Assembly (NCBI RefSeq): GCF_021391535.1
Contig: NZ_CP090066.1
Coordinates: 757,501-821,500 of the forward strand
Source of the DNA: Aurantimonas sp. HBX-1
GTDB taxonomy: Bacteria; Pseudomonadota; Alphaproteobacteria; Rhizobiales; Rhizobiaceae
DNA: 64,000 nt
Direction of reading: 5' to 3'
This document shows, piece by piece, positions 1 to 8,361 of this stretch (position 1 is its first letter; each line of letters begins with the position of its first letter). Both the position numbers and the translations under genes were made by a program. The notes beneath the pieces were generated by a model, which was given only the letters and a program-made list of their open reading frames with translations, was not told the DNA's origin and did no database searches.

Positions 1-2286
1 TATGTGGTCCGGCTCGTGGCTGCGCAGCACGTCGTAGATCAGGTCGGCCGAGACGGTCACCTGCCGGCCGGTCTTCTCCTGGCCCGGATGGCGCTTCTCG
101 ATCAGCCCGGAGATCACCGCGCACTGGCGGAAGGTGCGCTTGAGCAGCCAGGAATCGGCCATCCACTCCTCGAGGTCGTCGCCCAGCATGTCCTCGTCGA
201 ACAGATCGTCGAGCGACAGGCGCCCGTCGGCGATCATCGCGCCCATCGGGCCGCGCCCCCAGATCGAGATGGCGTAGTCGGTGGCGACGAAGCCGAGCGG
301 CTTGGCCCGCGCCTTCTCCAGCCGCCGGGTCAGCAGCATGCCGAGCGTCTGGTGGGCGAGCCGGCCCTCGAACGGGTAGAGCACCATGTGGTGCATGCGG
401 CCGTTCGGAAAGGTCTCGACCAGGAGCTCGCCCGGGCCGGGAATCAGCGACTTGCGCTGCTGGATCTCCAGCCAGTGGGAAACCTGCTCCGGCAGCGCCT
501 GCCAGCGGGCGGGATCGGCCAGCATGGCCCGCACCTGCGCCGCCAGATAGGTGGTCAGCGGGAACTTGCCGCCGGCATAGGCGGGGATCTTCGGATCCTC
601 GTCCACCGCCTTGGAGACCAGGCACTGGTTCTCGAACAGCGTCTCGAAGCGCAGCACCCGGCCGGCGAAGGTGAAGGTGTCGCCCGGCGACAGCGCCTCG
701 ACGAAGCCCTCCTCGATCTTGCCGAGGATCGGCCCGCCGCGGGCGATGGCGCTCTTGGAGCGGCCGCGGATCAGCCGCACCTGCAGCATCGGCGCCTCGA
801 GGATCGTGCCGGCGTTCATCCGGTACTGCTGGGCGATGCGCGGATGAGCGATCCGCCAGGTGCCGTCCTCGGTCAACCTGATCTTGGCGTAGCGCTCGTA
901 GACCCGCAGCGCGTAGCCGCCGGTGGCGACGAAATCGATCACCCGGTCGAACGTCTCGCGATCGAGATCGCGATAGGGCGCCGCCGAGATCACCTCGGCA
1001 AAGAGATCGTCGGCGCGGAACGGCTCGGCGACCGCCATGCCGAGGACATGCTGGGCGAGCACGTCCAACGCCCCGTCGCGCAGCGGCGGCGTGTCCTGGG
1101 CGCCCAGATAGTTCGCATCGAGCGCCGCCTGGCACTCCATCACCTCGAAGCGGTTGGCGGGCACCAGGATCGCCTTGGAGGGCTCGTCCATCCGGTGGTT
1201 CGAGCGGCCGATGCGCTGGGCGAGGCGCGAGGCGCCCTTCGGCGCGCCCACATGCACGACGAGGTCGACGTCGCCCCAGTCGATGCCGAGATCGAGCGTC
1301 GAGGTGGCGACGACGGCGCGCAGCCGGTTGTCGGCCATCGCCGCCTCCACCTTGCGGCGCCGGGCGACGTCCAGCGAGCCGTGGTGCAGCGCGATCGGCA
1401 GCGTCTCCTCGTTGATCCGCCACAGCTCCTGGAACAGGAGTTCCGCCTGCCAGCGCGTGTTGACGAACAGCAGCGTCGTCTTGTGCGCCTTGATCGCCGC
1501 ATAGATCTCCGGCATCGCGTAGAGCGCGGTGTGGCCGCGCCACGGCACCCGCTCCTGCGACGTCAGGATGCTGATATCGGGCCTCGCGCCGCCGGAAACG
1601 GTGATCAGGTCCGACAGCGGCGAGGCGTTGCGCCCCTGCGGCACCAGCCATTGCCGCAAATCGTCGGGCTCGGCCACCGTCGCCGACAGGCCGATCGTCT
1701 GGATCTCCGGCTGCAGCGCGCGCAGCCGGGCGAGACCCAGCGACAGGAGATGGCCGCGCTTCGACGTCACCAGCGAATGCAGCTCGTCGAAGATCACGTA
1801 TCTGAGGTCGGAGAAGAACTGCCGCGCGTCCTTGCCGGCGATCAGCAGCGCCAGCTGTTCGGGCGTCGTCAGCAGGATGTCCGGGGGTTTGAGCTTCTGG
1901 CGCTGACGGCGAACCTGCGAGGTGTCGCCGGTACGCGTCTCCATGGTGAGCTTCAGCCCGATCTCGGCGACCGGCTTCTCGAGGTTCCGGGCGATGTCGG
2001 TCGCCAGCGCCTTCAGCGGCGAGACGTAGAGCGTGTGGACGCCGCGCGGCCGCGTGCCGGGCTTCGGCCGGCCGCGGCGGTCGAGATCGACCAGCGACGG
2101 CAGGAAGCCGGCCAGCGTCTTGCCGGCGCCGGTCGGGGCGATCAGCAGCACCGAGCCGCCGGCTTCCGCCCGCTGCAGCAGATCCAGCTGATGCGGGCGC
2201 GGCGCCCAGCCATGGCCTGCGAACCAGGCATGGAAGCGTTCGGGCAGGGGGCCTGACGGCGCAAGGGGGGCGGGGCGAGCGGTCAC
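1..2286 (-). CDS. Ligase-associated DEXH-box DNA helicase, Lhr type (partial)
   Basis: Superfamily 2 ATP-dependent DNA helicase of the Lhr-like group that travels with an ATP-dependent DNA ligase and a beta-CASP-like exonuclease in a DNA repair module. The frame opens with GTG at 2286 and stays open to base 1, so the C-terminus lies off the left edge (762 codons visible; the family is usually about 800-850). Walker A APTGAGKT is near residue 50, the DELH box near 167-170, SAT near 201, and the motif V/VI block (LGIDWGDVD, then QRIGRSNHR) is in the second RecA domain. The visible end, SADLIYDVLRSHEPDH, fits the family's C-terminal region. The partner exonuclease is at 5833, on the opposite strand and three genes away. 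Family assignment is strong; the repair role is from family knowledge. Confidence 0.93.
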   Translation of the reverse strand, partial: MTARPAPLAPSGPLPERFHAWFAGHGWAPRPHQLDLLQRAEAGGSVLLIAPTGAGKTLAGFLPSLVDLDRRGRPKPGTRPRGVHTLYVSPLKALATDIARNLEKPVAEIGLKLTMETRTGDTSQVRRQRQKLKPPDILLTTPEQLALLIAGKDARQFFSDLRYVIFDELHSLVTSKRGHLLSLGLARLRALQPEIQTIGLSATVAEPDDLRQWLVPQGRNASPLSDLITVSGGARPDISILTSQERVPWRGHTALYAMPEIYAAIKAHKTTLLFVNTRWQAELLFQELWRINEETLPIALHHGSLDVARRRKVEAAMADNRLRAVVATSTLDLGIDWGDVDLVVHVGAPKGASRLAQRIGRSNHRMDEPSKAILVPANRFEVMECQAALDANYLGAQDTPPLRDGALDVLAQHVLGMAVAEPFRADDLFAEVISAAPYRDLDRETFDRVIDFVATGGYALRVYERYAKIRLTEDGTWRIAHPRIAQQYRMNAGTILEAPMLQVRLIRGRSKSAIARGGPILGKIEEGFVEALSPGDTFTFAGRVLRFETLFENQCLVSKAVDEDPKIPAYAGGKFPLTTYLAAQVRAMLADPARWQALPEQVSHWLEIQQRKSLIPGPGELLVETFPNGRMHHMVLYPFEGRLAHQTLGMLLTRRLEKARAKPLGFVATDYAISIWGRGPMGAMIADGRLSLDDLFDEDMLGDDLEEWMADSWLLKRTFRQCAVISGLIEKRHPGQEKTGRQVTVSADLIYDVLRSHEPDHI

Positions 2287-2325
2287 GGCGCAGAGATAGG
2301 GTCGCCGCGCGGATTTTGCCCGCCG

Positions 2326-3171
2326 CTATCCTTGCCGGGCAGAGAGCGCGAAGCCGATGCCGCCGAGCACGAAGGTGGCGGCGACGATGAAACCGAGGCT
2401 CAACGTCTCGGACAGGAACAGCACCGCTCCCAGAGCGGCGATGACCGGCACCGAGAGCTGGACGATGGCGGCCGCAAGCGCGGAGAGGCCGGCCAGCGCG
2501 CGGTACCAGACGATGTAGCCGAGCGCCGAGGCGACGCAGCCGGAGGCGAGCGCCAGGATCAGCCCCTCGGCGGTGACGCCATCCCGCCAGAGCGAGACGA
2601 GCGCGAGCGGCACGGCGAGCGGCAGGGTGCGGATGAAGTTGCCGGCAGTTGCCCGCATCGGATCGCCCGCCGCCCGGCCGCGCAGCGAATAGACGGCCCA
2701 GGCGACGCCGGCGCTGATCATCAGCAGCGTGCCCAGCGGATCGGGCCGGGTCACGGCGGGAACGAGCCACAGGACGAAGGCGGTGAAGGCGACGGAGAGA
2801 CCCGCGATCTCGCGGCCGGTGGGGCGTTCGCCCCGATACAGCCCCCAGCCGATCATGGCGGCCTGCACCGAGGTGAACAGGATGAGGGCGCCGACGGCCG
2901 CGCCGAGTCGCACATAGGCCAGCGAAAACGCGATCGCGTAGACGAAGAGCGCCAGCGCCGATGCCCAGCTGCCGCCGATCGTCGATTCGCCATCAGAGGA
3001 TTTGCCCGACCGCAAGGCGATCAGCGCGAGCACCGCCGCCCCCGAGGCCAGCCGGAACCCGGTGAAACCCGCCACGTCCATCGCCCCGTCGACCAGCGCC
3101 AGGCGGGCGAGCAGCGAATTGCCGGCGAATGCGACCATGGCCACGGCCGTCAGCCACAGGGTTGGGGACAT
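2326..3171 (-). CDS. DMT-superfamily (EamA) transporter
   Basis: A 281-residue integral membrane protein with the hydrophobic periodicity of a ten-helix EamA drug/metabolite transporter: two half-repeats of about 140 residues. It starts with SPTLWLTAVAMVAFAGNSLL, resembling helix 1 of the family, and the second half contains ASALGYIVWYRAL, the usual region of the C-terminal EamA repeat. Substrate cannot be read from sequence; relatives export amino acids or metabolites. It ends about 40 bases upstream of the helicase GTG on the same strand, so the two may share a transcript. The ATG at 3171 gives the family's normal length. Confidence 0.88.
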   Translation of the reverse strand: MSPTLWLTAVAMVAFAGNSLLARLALVDGAMDVAGFTGFRLASGAAVLALIALRSGKSSDGESTIGGSWASALALFVYAIAFSLAYVRLGAAVGALILFTSVQAAMIGWGLYRGERPTGREIAGLSVAFTAFVLWLVPAVTRPDPLGTLLMISAGVAWAVYSLRGRAAGDPMRATAGNFIRTLPLAVPLALVSLWRDGVTAEGLILALASGCVASALGYIVWYRALAGLSALAAAIVQLSVPVIAALGAVLFLSETLSLGFIVAATFVLGGIGFALSARQG

Positions 3172-3338
3172 TTCGCGATCCGCCGGTTGGCCGTGGGACG
3201 GCCATTTGCCCAGTCGTGGCGGCCGTCGTCAACGGCCCGCGCCGCCGCCGCGAGAGCCAAATCAGGGTCGGGGGGTGGGTTATCCGCCTCCCGCCCCTAG
3301 CTAACGGCAGCCGAAGAGCTGGACCATGAGGCCCACCC

Positions 3339-5021
3339 TTGACGCGCTGGCTTGCCGCCTTCCTCATTCTGCTTTTGACGCCGTTTCTGGCAAACGCCCA
3401 GGATTCGGAGGGCGTTTCGCCGCGCTATCTCGAGATCGAGACGCTGAACGCCGGCCTGCCGCCCGCCGATCGCTACATCGACCGCGATACGCCGCAGGGG
3501 ATGATGGAGACCTTCATCCTCGCCGCCGAGCGGAAGGACTGGGACACCGCAGCGCACCTGCTCGACCTGTCGGCGGTCGATCCGGCCATCCAGCCGGAGA
3601 TGGGGCCGGCGCTGGCGGCGCGGCTGAACGAAGTCATCGAAGGCGCCATGTGGATCGACTGGGGCGACCTGCCGGACCGGCCGGATGCGCTGGCGGACAA
3701 CGTCGCCAGCGAGAATCCGCTGGCGGGCGAGCCGCGCCGCAACATCCGCCTGTCCATTCTGGAGCTGCCCGACCGGCCGGTGTCGATCCGCATCGCGCGC
3801 GTCAAGCCGGCGGACGGCGATCCGGTCTGGGTGTTTTCCGAGCAGACCGTCGGCAACATCCTCGCGCTGCACGAGGTCTTCGGCCCCACGCGGTTCGAAC
3901 AGGCACTGCCGCAGTTCCTGCAGGAGCGCGCCTTCTGGACGCTGGCCTGGTGGGAGGTGATCGCGCTGCCGATCATCCTGCTGCTTGCGATTGGTGCGGC
4001 GGCGATCGCCTATGCCGGCATGGACCGGGCCAAGCGCAACCAGCCGTCGCAGATCGCCGAGAACATCGTCGACACGATCCAGATGCCGGTCGCGCTGATG
4101 GTCTGCGTCGGCACGTTCTCGCTGGTGAAGACGTGGCTGTTCACCTTCTCTGGTGCCGTGAATACCTTCCTCACGCCGTTGCAATCGGCGCTGTTCATCA
4201 TCGCACTGGCCCTCATCGCGGTACGGATCGTCGACGCCGTCCTCGATCGTGTCGTCCGCCGCAACATGGAAGAGCTCAGCGACGCCGAGGCTGCCGACCA
4301 GCGCAACCTCTACACCAACATTTCCGCCGCACGCCGCGTGGCGATCGTCATCGCGTTCCTCGTCGGTACCGCGCTCGTGCTGATCCAGATCAACGCGTTC
4401 GAGACGCTCGGTTTCTCGATGCTGGCATCCGCCGGCGCCATCGGTCTGATCCTGGCCTTCGCGGCCCGGTCGGTCCTCGCCGACATCATGGCGAGCCTGC
4501 AGATCGCCCTCGCCAAGACGGCCCGCATCGGCGACGCGGTGCTCTACAAGGGCCAGTGGTGCTACGTCGAGAAGATCAACTTCACCTACGTGCAGCTGAA
4601 GAGCTGGGACAACCGGCGGATCATCGTCCCGGTCTCGGAACTGGTCTCGAACAGCTTCGAGAACTGGACCAAGCAGGATGCCAGCCTGATCAAGAGCGTC
4701 GAGTTGCGCCTCGACCATCGCGCAGACGTCGATAAGCTGCGCGAGGCGTTTCAGAAATTCATCGACGAATCCGACGACGTCATCGACAAGGATTCCGCCA
4801 AGGTCCAGGTCATCGGTCAGGACGTGAACGGGATGCTGGTCTGGTTCCTGGCGTCGGCGGAAGATCCGGTCACCGGCTGGGCGATGGTCTGCCGGCTGCG
4901 CGAAACGATGCTCAAGGCGGCGGCGCGGCTCGACGCGGAGAGCGGCAACGGTCCTGCCGAGGGCACGCCCTTCCTGCCACGCGAGCGCGAGATGATCGTC
5001 GGTGGAAACGATCCTGCCTGA
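3339..5021 (+). CDS. Mechanosensitive ion channel family protein (MscS)
   Basis: 560 residues. The start is a TTG preceded by GAGG at a normal distance. Residues 1-20 form a cleavable-looking signal peptide ending in ANAQ, then a periplasmic region of about 180 residues, then several membrane helices (roughly 205-225, 245-270, 280-300, 330-350, 365-385). The pore helix and MscS core follow: AIGLILAFAARSVLADIMAS is the glycine/alanine-rich TM3-like segment, and GDAVLYKGQWCYVEKI with IIVPVSELVSN is the beta domain. The family releases solutes on osmotic downshock. The N-terminal periplasmic extension places it with larger MscS-like proteins rather than the 286-residue E. coli type. Confidence 0.92.
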   Translation: MTRWLAAFLILLLTPFLANAQDSEGVSPRYLEIETLNAGLPPADRYIDRDTPQGMMETFILAAERKDWDTAAHLLDLSAVDPAIQPEMGPALAARLNEVIEGAMWIDWGDLPDRPDALADNVASENPLAGEPRRNIRLSILELPDRPVSIRIARVKPADGDPVWVFSEQTVGNILALHEVFGPTRFEQALPQFLQERAFWTLAWWEVIALPIILLLAIGAAAIAYAGMDRAKRNQPSQIAENIVDTIQMPVALMVCVGTFSLVKTWLFTFSGAVNTFLTPLQSALFIIALALIAVRIVDAVLDRVVRRNMEELSDAEAADQRNLYTNISAARRVAIVIAFLVGTALVLIQINAFETLGFSMLASAGAIGLILAFAARSVLADIMASLQIALAKTARIGDAVLYKGQWCYVEKINFTYVQLKSWDNRRIIVPVSELVSNSFENWTKQDASLIKSVELRLDHRADVDKLREAFQKFIDESDDVIDKDSAKVQVIGQDVNGMLVWFLASAEDPVTGWAMVCRLRETMLKAAARLDAESGNGPAEGTPFLPREREMIVGGNDPA

Positions 5022-5029
5022 CGGCCGGC

Positions 5030-5719
5030 TCAGGCGGCGATGTAGCGGTCGGGACGGTGGTTGACCGCCAGGAAAAGATTGAGCACCACCGCGCCCAGCA
5101 CCGAGTAGGCGATGGCGCCGGGCTCGGCCACGGTGAATGACAGGGCGAGGATCGCCAGGTCGATCGCCAGTTGGGTGTATCCCGCCTTCCAGCCGATCCG
5201 ATCCTGCAGATAGATCGCCAGGATGCCGACGCCGCCGAGGCTCGCCCGGTGGCGGAACATCGCCAGGAGGCCGAAGCCGATCAGGAGGCCGCCGAGCACC
5301 GCGCCGACCAGCGGATTGACCGCGCCGAGCGTGAAGTAGCCCGGCTGCAGGGCCGTCATCGCCGACAGCACGGCGACGGCGATGAAGGTCTTGATGGTGA
5401 AGGCCCAACCCATCCGGCCGATGGCAAGGCCGTAGAAGGGCAGGTTGACGAGGAAGAACACCAGCCCGACGTTCCAGCCGGTCGCATAGGACACGATCAG
5501 CGCCAGCCCCGCCGTGCCGCCGGTGAGGAAACCGAGATGCGCGAGAATCGACAGGCCCATCGCCGTCAGGATCGCGCCGGTGAGGATGCCCTGGGCATCT
5601 TCCAGCGGCGAATGACGGGTGGTCGTGGCCGACCAGGCGCCGAAGCTTCTCGCCACGTTCAGGACCCGCCGGTCGCGGCGCAGGGGAGGATCGGCATGGG
5701 GAAGTTCCGTCGTGCACAA
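5030..5719 (-). CDS. YitT family membrane protein
   Basis: 229-residue multi-pass membrane protein of the YitT/DUF161 type. The typical elements are visible: ILTGAILTAMGLSILAHLG, then GGTAGLALIVSYATGWNVG (the glycine-rich family signature), LVFFLVNLPFYGLA and a glycine-rich stretch near GGLLIGFGLLAMFRHRASLGG. Function is unknown for most members. The frame can open at TTG 5719, but the first 30 or so residues are polar and arginine-rich, so a downstream GTG may be the true start. It is convergent with the MscS gene, with 8 bases between stops. Confidence 0.85.
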   Translation of the reverse strand: MCTTELPHADPPLRRDRRVLNVARSFGAWSATTTRHSPLEDAQGILTGAILTAMGLSILAHLGFLTGGTAGLALIVSYATGWNVGLVFFLVNLPFYGLAIGRMGWAFTIKTFIAVAVLSAMTALQPGYFTLGAVNPLVGAVLGGLLIGFGLLAMFRHRASLGGVGILAIYLQDRIGWKAGYTQLAIDLAILALSFTVAEPGAIAYSVLGAVVLNLFLAVNHRPDRYIAA

Positions 5720-5832
5720 GCGATTCGGCTGCGATCATAGTCTGTTGCAGTGCGAAAGAAATCCGGCCCGGTCGCCACCGGCGGATTTCGGCTTACCTAA
5801 GCTGCCAGATCACCCGCGACCGCCAGGACTCC

Positions 5833-6858
5833 ATGCGCCCCGACGACTTGCTGCGTCCCACCGAAGCCGGGCTCTATTGCCCGCCCGGCGATTTCTACAT
5901 CGACCCGGTGCGCCCCGTGCCCCGGGCGCTGGTCACCCATGGCCATGCCGACCATGCGAGGCCGGGCAGCGAGAGGGTTCTGGCGACGCGCCAGACGCTG
6001 GCGATCATGGCGCTGCGCTACGGCGAGGATTTCTGCGTCGAACGGCAGGAAGCCCCGCTCGGCGAGACCATCACCATCAACGGCGTCGACGTCAGCTTCC
6101 ATCCCGCCGGCCACGTCCTGGGCTCGGCGCAGATCGCCGTGACCCACAAGGGCCTGACGATCGTCGCCTCCGGCGACTACAAGCGCCGCGTCGACCCGAC
6201 CTGCCTGCCCTTCGAGCCGGTGCGCTGCGACGTCTTCATCACCGAGGCGACCTTCGCCCTGCCGGTGTTCCGCCATCCGGAGACGGCGGACGAGGTCGCC
6301 AAGCTGCTCGCCTCGCTGCGGCAGTTTCCCGAGCGCGCGCATCTCGTCGGTGCGTACGCGCTCGGCAAGGCGCAGCGGGTGATCCGGCATCTGCGCGATG
6401 CCGGCTACGACCGGCCGATCTACATCCACGGCGCGCTGAAGAAGCTCTGCGACTTCTACCAGGCAGAGGGCATCGATCTCGGCGAGCTGCGCCCGGCGAC
6501 GGTCGAGGCCAAGGGCGGCGAGGGTGCCGCCAAGGCCGACTTTGCCGGCGCCGTCGTCGTCGGCCCGCCATCGGCCTTTGCCGACCGGTGGGCGCGACGC
6601 TTCCCCGATCCGGTGTCGTGCTTCGCCTCGGGCTGGATGCGGGTGCGCCAGCGCGCCCGCCAGCGCGGCGTCGAGCTGCCGCTGATCATCTCGGACCATT
6701 GCGACTGGGACGAGCTGACCGCGACGATCGACGAACTGTCGCCGCAGGAAGTCTGGGTGACGCACGGGCGGGAGGAGGCACTGGTCCGCTGGTGCGAACT
6801 GCGGCAGCTGCGGGCCCGGCCGCTGCATCTCGTCGGCTACGAGGACGAGGCTGAATAG
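5833..6858 (+). CDS. Ligase-associated DNA damage response exonuclease
   Basis: 341-residue metallo-beta-lactamase-fold nuclease of the type encoded beside bacterial ATP-dependent DNA ligases. The metal-binding HGHADH motif follows ALVT near residue 36-41, preceded by CPPGDFYIDPVRPVPRA. Further markers are FHPAGHVLGSAQI (histidine of motif III), SGDYKRR (aspartate of motif IV), ISDHCDWDEL and VTHGREE (C-terminal beta-CASP-like histidines). The ATG at 5833 follows a short AT-rich spacer. Its expected partners, ligase and phosphoesterase, are not in the window; the helicase partner is at 1-2286, separated by three unrelated genes. Confidence 0.93.
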   Translation: MRPDDLLRPTEAGLYCPPGDFYIDPVRPVPRALVTHGHADHARPGSERVLATRQTLAIMALRYGEDFCVERQEAPLGETITINGVDVSFHPAGHVLGSAQIAVTHKGLTIVASGDYKRRVDPTCLPFEPVRCDVFITEATFALPVFRHPETADEVAKLLASLRQFPERAHLVGAYALGKAQRVIRHLRDAGYDRPIYIHGALKKLCDFYQAEGIDLGELRPATVEAKGGEGAAKADFAGAVVVGPPSAFADRWARRFPDPVSCFASGWMRVRQRARQRGVELPLIISDHCDWDELTATIDELSPQEVWVTHGREEALVRWCELRQLRARPLHLVGYEDEAE

Positions 6859-6877
6859 CCGCGCCCGGTGCGCGGGC

Positions 6878-7045
6878 CTACCGTCGCTGGCGGTGACGGC
6901 CCAGCGCGTTGCCGAGACCGGCGCCGAGGGCAATGCCGATGGCGATACCCATGGCAATGTTGTCGAAGACCAGCGCACCCAGCACGGCGCCGATCCCGAC
7001 GCCGATGGCCATGCCCAGCCCGATGAACGTAAACTCGTCGCTCAT
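6878..7045 (-). CDS. Small glycine-rich membrane protein
   Basis: A 55-residue protein that starts at the ATG ending at 7045, with a GGGAGA Shine-Dalgarno sequence upstream. It begins MSDEFTFIGLGMAIGVGIG and is a repeating small-residue pattern (G-x3-G and A/G-x3-A/G) across one or two membrane passages, ending in a basic RHRQRR tail. Glycine-zipper-like packing can be seen directly. Function is unknown. It is convergent with the exonuclease gene, with stops 20 bases apart. Confidence 0.72.
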   Translation of the reverse strand: MSDEFTFIGLGMAIGVGIGAVLGALVFDNIAMGIAIGIALGAGLGNALGRHRQRR

Positions 7046-7141
7046 GGCGATCTCCCTTCGACGGGAAACATGAGATCCTAGTCTGACGATGTTGTGGCAC
7101 CGGGGCCGGGCCGCTGGTGCTCGGGCAGGAGGAGTGGGCGC

Positions 7142-7579
7142 CTACTCCAGCCGCTCGATGCCCTGACACTTCGCGGACGCCGGATCGCATTCCAGGGTGC
7201 GGTCGCCGCGGCGCCGGTCCGGCAGCCGCACGATCTGCTCCGGCTGCGGCTTCTCGATCTGGGCAGGCGAGGGCTCCGCCCGCCGCTCCTCGACCCGCTC
7301 GGGACGGTCGCGCCACCTTTCCTCCCGATCGTCGCGGCGCTCGCGCCGGTACCGTTCGGCTTCGCGCCAGTCGTCATAACGCCGGTCGCGGTAATAGTCC
7401 CGTCGTGGCCGGACGCGCTCGACGATGACCGGGCCCCGGTAGCCGTCGTAGTAGCCGCGATCACGATAGCCGTCGTCGTAGAGGCCATAGCCATCATCGT
7501 AATAGCCGGTGGTCTCGACGCAGCCGGAGACCGTGGTGGCGGCCAGCAGGGCCGCGAAGAGGGCATTTCTCGCAGACAT
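7142..7579 (-). CDS. Tyr/Asp/Arg-rich putative lipoprotein
   Basis: 145 residues from the ATG at 7579. The N-terminus is a lipoprotein signal peptide with lipobox VSGC at about residues 17-20, so the mature protein should start at the cysteine and be anchored in the envelope. The mature part is strongly biased: tandem YDDGY/GYYDGY-like units, then an Arg/Glu/Asp-rich block, and a C-terminal segment with two cysteines (LECDPASAKC) that could form a disulfide. I do not recognise a family. It belongs to a run of small minus-strand genes between 6.9 and 8.2 kb. Confidence 0.75.
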   Translation of the reverse strand: MSARNALFAALLAATTVSGCVETTGYYDDGYGLYDDGYRDRGYYDGYRGPVIVERVRPRRDYYRDRRYDDWREAERYRRERRDDREERWRDRPERVEERRAEPSPAQIEKPQPEQIVRLPDRRRGDRTLECDPASAKCQGIERLE

Positions 7580-7700
7580 CTCGGTCCTCACGGTTCACCC
7601 TTGCCGGGCACGGCCGTCCGCCGCGAAATCCCGCCCTGGCGAGGATTCACGGCAGGCCGAGCCCGGAGGTCCCCTCCGCCTCCCGCATAGATAAGCCGGA

Positions 7701-7865
7701 TCAGTCGCGCGGGGAGTCCGCTGCGTCTCTCGGCTCGGACGTCTCGTTTTCCGGCTGCTCGGAAGCCTTGGCGGCCTTCTTGGCGTCGAGCTTGGCGGCC
7801 TTCTTGGCAGCCTTCGCCTTGTCGCGTTCCTGCCGTTCGAAATTGAAGTTCGGTTGTCTGGCCAT
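7701..7865 (-). CDS. Small Lys/Ala-rich protein
   Basis: 54 residues, starting MARQPNFNFERQERDKAKAAK from the ATG at 7865 with GGAGAG a few bases upstream. The centre is a charged helix built of KAAK/KKAAKLDAKK repeats and the tail is acidic and proline/serine-rich. Short proteins with the same opening occur widely in Rhizobiales as hypothetical proteins (general knowledge, not checked). It probably forms a single basic helix; no function can be given. Confidence 0.7.
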   Translation of the reverse strand: MARQPNFNFERQERDKAKAAKKAAKLDAKKAAKASEQPENETSEPRDAADSPRD

Positions 7866-7995
7866 GGGCTCTCCTTTCGGTTCAGGCCCCGCTTTGGACT
7901 ACGCGGACCGTTCTGTGAAGCCACCAAGGGTCCAAGGGTGGGCTTTGGCACCAAACGTTCGGGGCCGCGGCCGCAAAGTGTCCGGCCGCGCCTCG

Positions 7996-8163
7996 TCAGC
8001 CGCGACGCTTCTCCTCCTGCTCGCGAATGAAGGCGTCGGCATGGGCCTCGTCCCGGCAGAAGACCGGTGGCTGCAACTGGCCACTGCGATTGATCTTCAC
8101 CATCCACTCGCCGCGGGAGTCCTTGTGCTTGGTGAAGCTGTCGTGCGGGGTCGTCTCGAACAT
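7996..8163 (-). CDS. Small conserved-looking hypothetical protein
   Basis: 55 residues from the ATG at 8163, chosen because GGAGAG lies at the right spacing; an in-frame start eight codons upstream lacks a ribosome binding site. The protein is soluble, with a beta-strand-like segment GEWMVKINRSG followed by a helix DEAHADAFIREQEEKRRG. The layout suggests a small modified-peptide or DUF-type fold, but I do not recognise it. It is divergent from the sensor kinase gene at 8362. Confidence 0.62.
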   Translation of the reverse strand: MFETTPHDSFTKHKDSRGEWMVKINRSGQLQPPVFCRDEAHADAFIREQEEKRRG

Positions 8164-8270
8164 CGGTACTCTCCGGATTTCCTGCAAGCCAGCCTATCCC
8201 AGACGGTGCCGCCCCGCCATGGCGGGCGTGCAGCCGCGACGCGCACCGCCACACTCAGATTGCCCCAACG

Positions 8271-8302
8271 ACAACCCGCGCTCGCGGCCCGGGTTGTACA
8301 AC
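8271..8302. repeat. Overlapping inverted repeat and palindrome upstream of the sensor kinase
   Basis: ACAACCCG (8271-8278) is the exact reverse complement of CGGGTTGT (8290-8297), separated by 11 bases. The right arm also starts a perfect 10-base palindrome GTTGTACAAC (8293-8302). The pair sits 60-90 bases before the kinase start and about 110 bases from the divergent small gene, a suitable place for an operator controlling both. Confidence 0.45.
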
Positions 8303-8361
8303 ATCACGGGCTTGGGCAAAGTCGATCCGGCCCCTTCCACTGGGGCAGGGGATGGTCGGGG

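Noticed and set aside
4..2256. A 750-codon plus-strand open frame over the helicase
   Set aside because: Antisense shadow; the minus strand carries full helicase motifs.
3297..5738. An 813-codon open frame antisense to the MscS gene
   Set aside because: It is low-complexity and biased as expected from a GC-rich antisense frame, with no family pattern; the MscS frame explains the region.
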